From: Nemertoderma westbladi
Taxonomy: Eukaryota > Xenacoelomorpha > Nemertodermatida > Nemertodermatidae
DNA: 64,000 nucleotides
Direction: 5' to 3'
NCBI GenBank assembly: GCA_032718475.1
Contig: JAUCBJ010008352.1
Location: 23,670-87,669, forward strand
The position numbers and the translations under genes are program-made. Shown piece after piece: positions 33,901 through 42,922 of this stretch. Below the pieces are notes generated by a model that had not been told where the DNA came from, did no database searches, and saw only the letters and a program-made list of their open reading frames with translations. How positions within the stretch are numbered: the stretch's first letter is position 1; each line of letters begins with the position of its first letter.

Positions 33901-34286
33901 TACTCAGGTGTATAACGTTCGCAGAATATAGATCCTCATCATTTCCCATATATAAGTCACTAGGTATCCTACCAATTCAACACTTATATAGGTTACAATT
34001 AGCTACATTTATGCACAGTATACATTACCGTTATGACAAAACTGGCATGTACAACATGTTTGAGAAAATACATACAAAACATTCGCATAATACAAGAGCC
34101 GCGTCTAACAATTTATTCTTTATACCTCGCAGAGAACTGGTCGTTGGTCAAATGTCCTTAAGTTACATGGGTCCAGTAACATGGAATGCTTTACCTAACG
34201 AACTTCGCAATATACGAGGGAAGCGTCTGTTTGTAAATAAGTTAAAAGCTCATCTACTTAATTCAGATGGCCTATCTGCTTCGTAG
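30984..34286 (+). CDS. LINE ORF2: PHD-like finger, AP endonuclease, reverse transcriptase (intact, 1100 aa)
   Basis: ATG 30984 to TAG. Residues about 20-76 form a Cys/His-rich PHD-like finger (CSLCFSC ... CSICECNFHLQC ... CIFC). Residues about 145-370 are the endonuclease/exonuclease/phosphatase fold: LNCRSL (Asn), AFTETFS (Glu), CGDTNINLL (Asp, Asn), SDHYPIF (Asp-His). Residues about 640-900 are the reverse transcriptase: RPVSILPLFSKIYEKII, FVDLKKAFDTINH, GVPQGSILGPLFFLIYINDL and the catalytic FADD near residue 822. No stop or frameshift is seen. The layout fits CR1/jockey-superfamily LINEs; the exact clade is not resolved by eye. The enzyme would nick target DNA and copy its RNA in place. 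Confidence 0.93.
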   Translation: MSVKVNPNNQQPNINLTPDSCSLCFSCFSYKDLNRFYCSICECNFHLQCGTCMSLDDAYHNLSSTNYGALYCIFCYSSIFPFFNVPSTDSDVFHSTNNVDNILESGNFFADIDPDDNLVDASIPGGYYDQDLFNNKFGDTEKNISLMHLNCRSLATNIRDISEYIAGLDSQFDVLAFTETFSKDDNRIKLLNIDGYNDPIFDHRDSGEARGGCAIYIKKGLSFTPRPDLKIPGHDNLWVELPYTTSKKTLIVGCIYRSEKLFPYDIFMQKLDDTLTKLSKKNNDILICGDTNINLLKQSDRSQTYKDLLSSFGYKQLITEATRIYKNSKSLIDHIATNIGAQVIHSGVFLTQIGTSDHYPIFCLIKDYSNYFSQDKHYGYDYSAFDSAAFLKDLRNPNTWTYRNESIHTSDMFNTFNDNFTKICNYHLPLKELKYKNATPRRPWISTGILKSIYIKNKLYIKYLKKPTSANLEIYKRYRNKLTYILRLAEKRYYETRFRQCGGNIKRTWRVINSVITGRSKSNRPQKLIVENNNTKCDIIDPQSIANSFNSFFANIGKQLDVKIPVSRLNPLSFIPRRCSVSSSFALIETSSAEIQYHILNLSESSATNDTFPCKLVRMYYRELSCHLEYLINISFRFSSFPDQLKQARVIPVFKKGEPTDRGNYRPVSILPLFSKIYEKIIYDQLLSFFGRNNILNPKQFGFRKSHSTFHAILEITEKIRETLDSSESACGVFVDLKKAFDTINHRILLDKLNCYGIRGRPLELIKNYLSNRTQHVAFGSLSSGSLKISCGVPQGSILGPLFFLIYINDLPQATSLTTVLFADDTSFIYSSKSDAEIQHKLCSELTGISYWLISNRLSLNLSKTEYVIFTNKQNYNINISVDNTVLKEVCAVKYLGIFIDNHLSWNSQVKHVLSKISKVSGIFYKLRYIFPLHVLKLLYFSLVHPYIQYGLICWGSAGVSKIEKIRVKINKILRCITFAEYRSSSFPIYKSLGILPIQHLYRLQLATFMHSIHYRYDKTGMYNMFEKIHTKHSHNTRAASNNLFFIPRRELVVGQMSLSYMGPVTWNALPNELRNIRGKRLFVNKLKAHLLNSDGLSAS

Positions 34287-34309
34287 TCACATATTTTTTA
34301 CGTTTCTCC

Positions 34310-35413
34310 TAATAATATATATTATGTTACATACGGCCTACTGTAACTTATCCATTTGTAACTCATCCATCTCTACCCGGACACGGGGAAATGTTACATA
34401 AGGCCTACTGTATCTTATCCATCACTACCCGGACACGGGGTCATGTTACATAAGGCCTACTGTAACTTATCCATCACTACCCGGACACGGGGTCATGTTA
34501 CATACGGCCTACTGTAACTTATCCATTTGTAATTCATCCATAACTACCCGGACACGGGGTCATGTTACATACGGCCTACTGTAACTTATCCATCACTACC
34601 CGGACACGGGGTCATGCTACATAAGGCCTACTGTGACTTATCCATATCCAGTTGTAACTCATCCATCTCTACCCGGACACGGGGTCATGTTACATAAGGC
34701 CTACTGTGACTTATCCATATCCATTTGTAACTCACCCATCTCTACCCGGACACGGGGTCATGTTACATATGGCCTACTGTAACTTATCCATATCCATTTG
34801 TAACTCATTCATCACTACCCGGACACTGGGACATGTTACATTGGGCCTACTGTAACTTATCCATCACTACCCGGACACGGGGTCATGTTACTTAAGGCAT
34901 ACTATATTTTATCAATTTGCTACATATCCTTATCCATCACTACCCGGGCACGGGGTCATGTTACATAGGGCCTACTGTGACTTATCCGTTACTATCTGTG
35001 TGCGGTGTCAAGTAACAAATTACGTTTAATTGGTTTTTTTGTGAATAAAGAGATTCGGTATTAAATCGCTCAATTGTGTACAAATTTTTTAATTGAAAGT
35101 GATATTTGGTTGTTTGTTTTATATTTTGTTCCATTTTCATTGGGATACTATTCATTTACTTTAAAATCAAACTATGATTAATACGTGTATATGACTATAA
35201 TACGTATTGTATATAATTTTTTATATTTTAAGGGGTACAGCACCTACTAGCAAATTGTGCTATCTTGCTGGCCCCGCCATTGAGTAGGACTGCCCACTGT
35301 CTCTTTTTTATATCCTTTTTTGGGTGTTGTTTTGGTTTATTTAGTGGTGCAGGGTATGTTTATCGACAATTATTAAATAAAACAATAAGTCAAGTCAAAG
35401 TCAATAAGTCAAG
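34310..35413 (+). repeat. LINE 3' UTR: 10-11 tandem units and simple-repeat tail
   Basis: Units of about 52-72 bp with the core GGCCTACTGTAACTTATCC, then CTACCCGGACACGGGGTCAT, repeat from about 34330 to 34990. Some units carry an extra TCCATTTGTAACTCATCC segment. The tract directly follows ORF2. The element seems to end in AAGTCAAGTCAAAGTCAATA near 35385-35413. Confidence 0.8.
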
Positions 35414-35626
35414 ACACAGACCTTATTAAAAATAGACTGTAAAATACACTTCGGACCACAAAGCACAACCATAAATTGTAGAGCAAAAGCTGTTGAAAAG
35501 ATATTGTTTTACGTTAACGCTACAATAATTAAACTTTCTAATCAAAATATTTGAGCGACAGTAAAATTTGCAGGTTTGAGCATTTATAATCCCTATCATC
35601 ACAGAAATCCGATGAAATTAAATGTC

Positions 35627-37238
35627 TTAAATAATTAATTCATCTACAACAGCTAAAGCATGAGAATTCAAATACACTGTAGCAAAACTAAAGAAGTATC
35701 GACTTTTACTACGGAGGTACACATATTTAGATTTCTTTGTGTTAAATGTCATAGAATTATGTGATGCAAATTCCATACACACATCTAATAAGGTCTGCAA
35801 TGCACACGGATTAGTCGTTATTATAGAAATATCATCCTCGTAGATTAAATGGTTTACCAACAATCCATTTAGATTACATCCTATACCAAGCTCATTAAGA
35901 TTAATGCTAAGTTTGTTAATATAAAAAGTAGAAAGACGCGGAGACAGAGGGCTTCTTTGCCTAACGCCGTTAGAACAAGGAAATGGCTCAGATTTGAAAC
36001 TATTCCACACCACACGGCACGTATACACTGGATGGGAATACATACAAACTAAAATACTCACTAAAAATATTGGTATATTACATTCTATTAGTTTGTGAAA
36101 TAAAATACGGTGATTTACATTATCAAAAGCTTTCGAAGCATCTAGAAAGGGAATATATATTCGATCCGTTGTTTAAATAAAAATTAATAAACTCTTTTAA
36201 TGTATATATATACATTATTCGGTACCGTGAACTTTATAAAACCAAATTGGTTGGCAGTAGTTTTAATAATAATTCTAGTCTAGCTAATATAATTAACTCG
36301 TATAACTTAGAAGTAATATTGGCAACCGCTACAAGGCGATAATTACTAGTTTCAGAACCAACACCAGCTTTATCTTTCACAATCGGTGAAATATTAGACT
36401 TCACTAAACTGCTAGGTACAAATCCATGTATATTAAAACTGGTAAAAAGCAATGAAAGCACAGTGACCAGCCGATCTGAGGAATTAATATGCTCAGTATG
36501 TAACCAGTCAGGTCCTGGTGCTTTCTGCAACTTCATTATTATTGAAATGCATTTCAGCGCTGTACTTTATTTTTTCGAATGTCTTACTCAGCTCATTAAC
36601 TTCACATTGTGAGTCATTAACCCCGTTAATTATACCCCTATAGTGGTCTCCCCACATGTTTGCTATATTGGATGTCCCAGTGACACCTCAAATTGTTTCA
36701 GGTGGTTTCACTTTAGATTGGTTATTTTTCGCACATTTGCCCAGAACTTATAACAATCATTGTCATCTAAAGATGTAACCAGTTTATCGCTCCGAATTGT
36801 GTCTGCATTACGCTTAATGGCCAGTAATCGAAGTTTAAACTTTGCCCGCGAGCGAGTCATTAATTGGAACGGTATCCCCGTCCGAGGGCTCCGAGGGCGT
36901 GTGCACTGATGTAGTTCTTCAACCTCATCATTCCACCCGAGTACATTGTGCGAATTGCCATTGCCAGATGAATCCTAGGTATGGGGAACTGACTGCGCAG
37001 CCGACTCAGTAAGAATGTCAGTTATATTCTCATACAGTAGGTTGAGGTCATCCCTGTCTGTGATTTCCTTTTGTACAATAGGGATCTCTACATGATAGGG
37101 CGTACAACGGCATCCCCAGAGCAGAAATGGCGTTGTTAGTGGCAGCCTTGTACTTTCCAAGGTTAAACATGGTTTTCTCCCATTGTGTTCTTGGATAGTA
37201 TACTGGCGACCCTTCTGTGTCATTTGGAGCTGGTCCAT
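35627..37238 (-). pseudogene. Rex1/CR1-like LINE reverse transcriptase relic
   Basis: On the minus strand 36720-36960 gives WNDEVEELHQCTRPRSPRTG and DDNDCYKFWANVRKITN. 36540-36720 gives GVTGTSNIANMWGDHY. 36234-36536 gives KAPGPDWLHTEHINSSD and TSNYRLVAVANITSKLYE. 35627-36061 gives GVRQRSPLSPRLSTFYINKL, then the catalytic box YEDD in place of the usual YADD, and FNTKKSKYVYLRSKS. Pieces lie in different frames with gaps. The endonuclease is missing, so this is a 5'-truncated dead copy. The motif wording matches the Rex1/CR1 group. Confidence 0.85.
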
Positions 37239-37244
37239 TTACAT

Positions 37245-37462
37245 GTATTATATGACAAAAGGTGTCGAAAGGGTCTATTGTGACCAACTCTGGTGACAAA
37301 GGGGTCAACTCTGGTGTCAAAGAGTTCCACTGAGACAAAGGGGTCCACTTAGACGACAAAGTGATTCACTCTGATGAAAAAGGAAAGGGGTCCACCCTGG
37401 TGTGAAAGGAGTTCACTCTGGTGACATAGGAGTCCACTATGACAAAGATGTCCACTCTAGTG
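37245..37462. repeat. Minisatellite, unit about 20-24 bp (GTGACAAAGGGGTCCACTCT)
   Basis: About ten imperfect units of GGTGACAAAGGGGTCCACTC type run up to the outer edge of the left LTR at 37470. It is not part of the LINE endonuclease that flanks the other LTR. Confidence 0.8.
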
Positions 37463-37469
37463 ACAGAGC

Positions 37470-39110
37470 TGTGACGGGATCCAGGAGGGATCCCGGTTTA
37501 TCCGGTGTTTAGCTTACGCGTCCCCGGCGTGTGTAAAGAGTAAATGGAAACGGTAAATGAGTTCTGATGTTCGCTGTATATAATTGGTATAAGATATAGA
37601 TATGATCTGATGATAGTATAATATATGGAAGGCGGGATACGGTAACTAAAAGTCCCGTGCTCCCCTATCTAAACTAACTAACCTAAGCTAGCACTACTGC
37701 ACTTGAGATAACTGAATTACTGATTAATAGGTTACTGATTATATTACACGGTTGGCCTAATTACTACCTAATCGATGCCTTGCCCCCCTCTGATTGGTTG
37801 ATACCCTTGTTGGCGCCCCGTGGAGTGTTCCCGTTCACTCCACCTGTTCTCTCTGGGTTAGGGGTTTGGCCCCTGACCCTCTATTGTGTGCTTCCTTCCC
37901 ATTCTTATTGGGATGGCACGAGTTGGTTAATTGCCCAATCTCGTGGCTCCCAATATTGCTTATCGGCTTATAACTTTATGGGGTGTTAGCGGGATTGAAT
38001 AAGCTAACACTCCCCCCCATGCTATCTTCCCGGTAAGAAGATAGCATCAACCAAAAAGTGCGCTACAATCCCGCTGGATCCCGATCTAGTATCGGGTGTG
38101 GGGTGGAATTCTTTTCTCTCGGAGACGGCTTTCCAGGCCGCCCCCTATGGGTATGATAACGCTACCCTGTGTGCCTGGCGTCTCATGTCGGGCTGATCGC
38201 GCTCACCTCACGCAACTTTTGTTTCCCCAACACTTCCGCCCTATCTCCTCTTCACTCTCACCCTAACTCTCTCATATATTCGGACCTCCTCGTCCCTCAC
38301 TCAGCCTCTTATTCTCCCCCCCCCCCACACTCTAGGATTGCATTCACACTCTTACTCCGTTCCTCAACCCCACTTTGACTACCTCATCCCTTCTGATGAA
38401 TCTCACCCCCCTCCCATGCCGTCGCATTCAAGAAGTGTGAAATCGTCTGGTGTCTCGTCCATAGTGCCATAGTCAGTTTACCCCCCAGTCCCAGTAGCTA
38501 GTTGAGAAAGGTTGTATGACTATAGTACTTACTCCGAACGTAAATATTTCTAAATTACTGATTACTACGTACCTACATACAAACTGTACTTATATGATTA
38601 TTTACATTAATTAAATTTGTACATAGTTCTCACGTCTCGCGTGGCGCCTTCCAGGCGCACTGCATCAGAGCCTCAGTCCATCCCTCCATGGCGTCCGTGG
38701 TGTCCCCGAAAGTTGCACTTCGGACATCGGTTCTGCAACCGTGGACACGCTCCCATCCTGTGGCTCGTCTCGTGGCAGTAGAGACAGCTGGTCCCTTTCT
38801 GGAACCGGTACAAACAGCTCCTTTCCTGGTGGGTCTGTCTCCCACAGTAGTCGCAACCGAGTACCAATGTCTCCCGCCCCACATCGTTTTTCATCCCAAG
38901 CGATCTCCGCGGTTTGCGGAGTCGCTGATAGGCGAACTTCTGGACGCTAGCGTCCCTGTCTACGTCGATCTCCTCGCCCCTCCCGGGCATCGTCTCTCCG
39001 AATACTACCCGTGGTGTCGTCCCTGGTTGCTTGCCCAACCTGATAGTGCTCCCCGCGAAATCCATCGCCGGCTCCTCGTGCACCCAGGCCCGCTTGCCGG
39101 GTTTGTCCCA
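37470..39110 (-). mobile_element. Left (3') LTR of the 13.4-kb BEL/Pao-type element
   Basis: A 1641-bp block nearly identical to 49194-50831. On the plus strand it begins TGTGACGGG and ends TTTGTCCCA, giving TG...CA ends with a 5-of-6 terminal inverted repeat (TGTGAC/GTCCCA). Perfect hairpins lie at 37475-37495 (CGGGATCC/GGATCCCG), 37984-38009 (TGTTAGC/GCTAACA) and 38019-38047 (11-bp stem ATGCTATCTTC). The two LTRs differ by scattered substitutions and by poly-C length (11 versus 13). The element reads on the minus strand, so this is its 3' LTR. It contains the zinc-knuckle C-terminus of the ORF at 38673-39489. Confidence 0.85.
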
Positions 39111-39489
39111 GAAGGCTCTCGCCCCACTGGCCGTCACTACCCTCCCGCCAACCCAGTCCGTGTCCGAGTGGCCTATCCTCTCGATGGGCGGCATCTCTCC
39201 GAACTCGTCATCGTCCTCGTCCTCCTCTCGCAGTGGTTCCAACCCCGGTATCCCGGTGGACCCACTATGTCCCTTCCCGCCTTGGCTCTTGCCTATAGCT
39301 CTCCACCCCTCTAGCTCCCTTAACTTCCTTTGCGGTTGTTCGCCCTCGGCGCCCGCTGGTATGGGCATCGTTTGCAATCCCGACGTCGACTGTTTCGGTG
39401 ATCCCACCGTCCACCCCAGTTCTTTCCCTAGAGACTCCCCCGCACTCCCTGACGAAGCCCAACGAAGTCCGTCTAAGGCTGCTTATTCC
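38673..39489 (-). CDS. Zinc-knuckle ORF running from the element interior into its 3' LTR
   Basis: A minus-strand frame is open from about 39486 (after a TAA) to TGA 38673, about 270 codons with no clear ATG near the 5' end (a GTG lies at 39407). The N-terminal part is Gly/Glu/Pro-rich. The C-terminal 60 residues hold three clusters: CDYC-x4-H-x4-C, CLYC-x4-H-x4-CP and CPKC-x4-H with the last Cys replaced. The LTR boundary at 39110/39111 falls inside the frame, so the zinc part lies in the LTR and the N-terminal part in the interior. The spacing of the three clusters parallels ORF C at 15453-17291. It occupies the env-like position after pol, but no membrane segment is seen. Function unknown. 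Confidence 0.6.
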
Positions 39490-39949
39490 TCGAAGCCGTA
39501 GCTCTGCGCCCTAGCTTCCTCCTCCCTCTCCTCTGCTTCTCTCCTCTCTCACAAGTTTACCTGCCATCTTGAACTCTGCCCGATCGCTCACCCGTAGGTG
39601 GTGCCTTGCCAAGGCGCAAACGTGATGAGTGATGGGTTTAGATGGTTTAAGTTCTGTTCGATGGCCTATCTCTTTCTGAATTTCTGAGTTATTGCCTATT
39701 CTTACTACTGTTACCATAATTTGTTCCCCTTCTTAGCCCTATTCTTATTCTAATTTATCTTAATTTCAATCCTACTACCTTACTGTTTCCTATTACTTAT
39801 GGATTATTCTATTCTCTAATCCACATTCTGGCCTACTCTGTGGGCCTATGCAGTACAGCAGTGTGCGTCGTGTGGCCACACGATTTACCCAGCTGTACTC
39901 ATATGCCCCCCTCTCGCTACTAACGCTACTTACTGCTAACTAATATCTA

Positions 39950-40400
39950 TATCTTATATACCCTTCTACCTCTTACTCTCTCTCTCTCTAACTAATGGTA
40001 CCACGTACCCTCTAACTCTAACTCTTCTCTAACTAACGGTACTACGTACCCTCTAACTCTCCTCTAACTAACGGTACTACGTACCCTCTAACTCTTCTCT
40101 AACTAACGGTACTATGTACCCTAACTCTAACTCTTCTCTAACTAACGGTACTACGTACCCTACTCTCTCTTCTCTAACTAGCGGTACTACGTACCCTCTG
40201 ACTCTTCTCTAACTAACGGTACTACGTACCCTACTCTCTCTTCTCTAACTAACTCTAGGTACTACGTACCTACTAACTGACTAACTAACTCTAGGTACTA
40301 CGTACCTACTAACTCTCTAACTAACTCTAGGTACTACGTACCTTCTAACTCTCTAACTCTAGGTACTACGTACCTACTAACTACTAACTGCGTACCTACT
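39950..40400. repeat. Tandem array with GGTACTACGTACC palindromes
   Basis: About 11-13 units of 27-38 bp, each built of (CTCTAACTAAC)GGTACTACGTACC, lie between the pol stop and the zinc-knuckle ORF. The core GGTACnnnGTACC is an inverted repeat. The array is inside the LTR element. The rest of 39490-40516 is AT/TC-rich with no gene. Confidence 0.85.
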
Positions 40401-40516
40401 ATATACTATTATTTTTATTTTATTTTTATTTTATTTGTGTGGGAAGGGCGTCTCGCCCTCAATCCCACCCCCGTCAGTCCAATCTTGGACGACTAAACTC
40501 TAGACTAACTCCACTT

Positions 40517-42922
40517 CTAAGGTGCCCCTTCTAGAAGACAGCATTTCCCTACCGCTCTCCTGTAGGTTTTTCTGTCCTTGGCACCTATCTTGCCACCTAT
40601 CCGCACTTCTACCGATCGGACTCTTCCGTCCTCATCGGAGTAAGTGCCTACAACTCTCGCCAACCGCCACTGGTTGTTGATGATAGTATCATCCGTAACG
40701 ATTACGAGATCTCCTACTCTTAACTCCCTGTTCGGCTTCCTCCATTTGCTTCGCTTATGGAGCGTGGGTAGGTATTCTTCGACCCACCTCCTCCAATACT
40801 CTGCGCTTATTGCTTTAGCGACTTTCCAACTTTGGCGGGAGTGTATGTCATCTGGGTCTACACCCCGCATATCGATGGTCGCTGGCCTTTCCATTAGGAA
40901 ATGGCTAGGCGTTAGCACGTCTAGTGACTCAGGGTCATCATTCTCCGGATATAGCGGTCTGCTATTAATGATCCCCTCGCACTTCGCAAGTACTGTCCGT
41001 AAGACATCCTCAGTGACCATGTGGGTGTTCATTAGCTTCGTCATTAGACGCTTTGAACTGCCCACCAGTCTCTCGACGCATCCTAGTGTATGTGGTGCAT
41101 ACGGCGTCCTTCTCTCCCACTTTACTTGTCGTCGTCTCATGGCTGCCCTGACTTCTTCTCCCTCCAAGATGTCCAAGGCCTCTGCCATCTCACTCTCTGC
41201 GCCCACAAAGTTGGTGCCGTTGTCGCTGTATATCACTGCGATCGTCCCACCTTTGCGGTCCCTAAACCTTTCTAAGGCGTTAATGAACGCTGATGCGGTT
41301 GCATCTTGGGCGAGTTCTATCCCTACCGCCCGCGTATTGTTGCATACGAAGATAATGCCGTAGCGTTTCTCCGTGTGTCGCATCACTTTGATCTTGATCG
41401 GCCCGAACATGTCCACACCGCAATGCGTAAATGGCGGGTCGTGCTGTCTTACCCTACTCGCCGGTAGTGGCGCCATCTCCTGTACGGCTCGCTCCTTCTT
41501 CGCTCGTCGGCAGGTCTGGCACTGCCCCACTACCGCTTTAACCTTCTTCCTTAATTGTTTGACCCAATAGGTCCTCCTTATCTCTGTGAGGGTTCGGTTG
41601 GTGCCCCCGTGCAATATCGATTTGTGGGAGTCCCATATGATCTGGTGGACTATTGGCGATCCTGTAGGAATGATGATGGGTTTCGGTGGTACGACTATGC
41701 TGTTGTTGTATCCCACCCTAGAATTCATTACTAGAATCCCGTCGTCATTGAGTTGTGGCGACAGCGTAATCAGCTCGCTGTCCCGTCGGAGGTGCTGTTG
41801 GTTACCGACGCGTTCCACCTCGTCGCCGTAGTTCTTCCGTTGTTCATAGCGGATCACTGCCTTGGCCGCTCCTTCCAGATCTATGGTCGTCCTGATCTTC
41901 TTGCCCTTGCCAACTCCCGCAAGGAAATTCCCGAAGGCTCTCCAGTACGCCACTAGTTTCCTGGTCTTATACCAACTAGAACTGTAGCTGAGGAGTTTAT
42001 CCGTCGGGTTATCGCACAGTTCCCGTCCTGGTTGCACGTCCCTAATCTCCCTCACCATCTGGGAGTATATCTCTTCTCCCTCTGAATCTCCCTCTTCTCC
42101 TTCTGATACTACTTCCGAGCCCGGGTCCACCTTCCTCATCGGCGGCCAGGCCTCCCTATCGCTCAGAAATTGTGGCCCATGTTGCCACAATACTTCCTTC
42201 TTCAGGAAAGTGTGGCGTTCCACGCCCCTCGACAGCAAGTCCGCTGGGTTCTCGTCTGTTGGGCAGTAGTGCCACCTTTCCAGTTCTGTACTCGCCCTTA
42301 TTTCGTCCACTCTATTCGCGACGAATATCGGGTATCTCGTCCTTTCGTTGTGTAGCCAACCAAGCACTACCATGGAGTCCGTCCAGTAGTGTGTCTCCAC
42401 TATGTTGGGAATAGTATCCACTAGGTAGGCTGTGGCTCTTACTCCTAGTCTCGCAGCTGTCAATTCTAACTTGGGAACTGATGCTGAATCTGGTGGCGTT
42501 GACTTTGCTTTACTAAAGGCTAGTCTTGGCATATGAGCCCCCTCTCGTTGTACTAAGTAGAGTGCCGCTCCGTACGCTTCCAACGACGCGTCGGAGAACA
42601 TGTGTAGGTCCAGATTCGTCATGTTCCCATCCGGGAAATATGCCCTTGGCATGTTGTATGTTCCCATCTTCTCCAAGTTTCCTGTCCACTTGCTCCACTG
42701 TTTCTTGATTTCCTCTGGTACCTCTACGTCCCACTCATCTTTCAATTTGTATACTCTCTTGAGTATCTGTTTCCCCGTGACTAATAATGGGGATGCTAGG
42801 CCTAGGGGATCGTATATCCTTGCTATATACGATACATAGCCCCTCTTCGTGTGGATGTCTGCGCCCTCCTGGCTCAGCTGATACTTCAGTTCGTCTGTCT
42901 TTCTATCCCACACGATTCCCAA
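40517..42922 (-). CDS. pol: BEL/Pao pol, second part: RT end, RNase H, integrase, DUF5641
   Basis: The frame continues the reverse transcriptase of the upstream ORF after a frame change near 42.93-43.03 kb; its open frame extends upstream to about there (TWRLRERESQQKALG precedes the listed start). RNase H begins with LHMFSDASLEAYGAALYL (about residue 108). The integrase HHCC zinc site spans HQIIWDSHKSILH to GQCQTC. The DDE triad is in CGVDMFGPI (about residue 501), YSDNGTNF (about 567) and CVERLVGSSKR (about 614). The C-terminal DUF5641 (VGDLVIVTDD ... KCCLLEGAP) ends at 40517. All catalytic residues I can identify are present. These enzymes copy the RNA and insert the DNA. Confidence 0.93.
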   Translation of the reverse strand: MGIVWDRKTDELKYQLSQEGADIHTKRGYVSYIARIYDPLGLASPLLVTGKQILKRVYKLKDEWDVEVPEEIKKQWSKWTGNLEKMGTYNMPRAYFPDGNMTNLDLHMFSDASLEAYGAALYLVQREGAHMPRLAFSKAKSTPPDSASVPKLELTAARLGVRATAYLVDTIPNIVETHYWTDSMVVLGWLHNERTRYPIFVANRVDEIRASTELERWHYCPTDENPADLLSRGVERHTFLKKEVLWQHGPQFLSDREAWPPMRKVDPGSEVVSEGEEGDSEGEEIYSQMVREIRDVQPGRELCDNPTDKLLSYSSSWYKTRKLVAYWRAFGNFLAGVGKGKKIRTTIDLEGAAKAVIRYEQRKNYGDEVERVGNQQHLRRDSELITLSPQLNDDGILVMNSRVGYNNSIVVPPKPIIIPTGSPIVHQIIWDSHKSILHGGTNRTLTEIRRTYWVKQLRKKVKAVVGQCQTCRRAKKERAVQEMAPLPASRVRQHDPPFTHCGVDMFGPIKIKVMRHTEKRYGIIFVCNNTRAVGIELAQDATASAFINALERFRDRKGGTIAVIYSDNGTNFVGAESEMAEALDILEGEEVRAAMRRRQVKWERRTPYAPHTLGCVERLVGSSKRLMTKLMNTHMVTEDVLRTVLAKCEGIINSRPLYPENDDPESLDVLTPSHFLMERPATIDMRGVDPDDIHSRQSWKVAKAISAEYWRRWVEEYLPTLHKRSKWRKPNRELRVGDLVIVTDDTIINNQWRLARVVGTYSDEDGRVRSVEVRIGGKIGAKDRKTYRRAVGKCCLLEGAP

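Noticed and set aside
37780-37989. 69-codon plus-strand frame inside the LTR, also at 49502-49711
   Set aside because: Present in both LTRs only because the LTRs are copies; antisense to the element, no domain.
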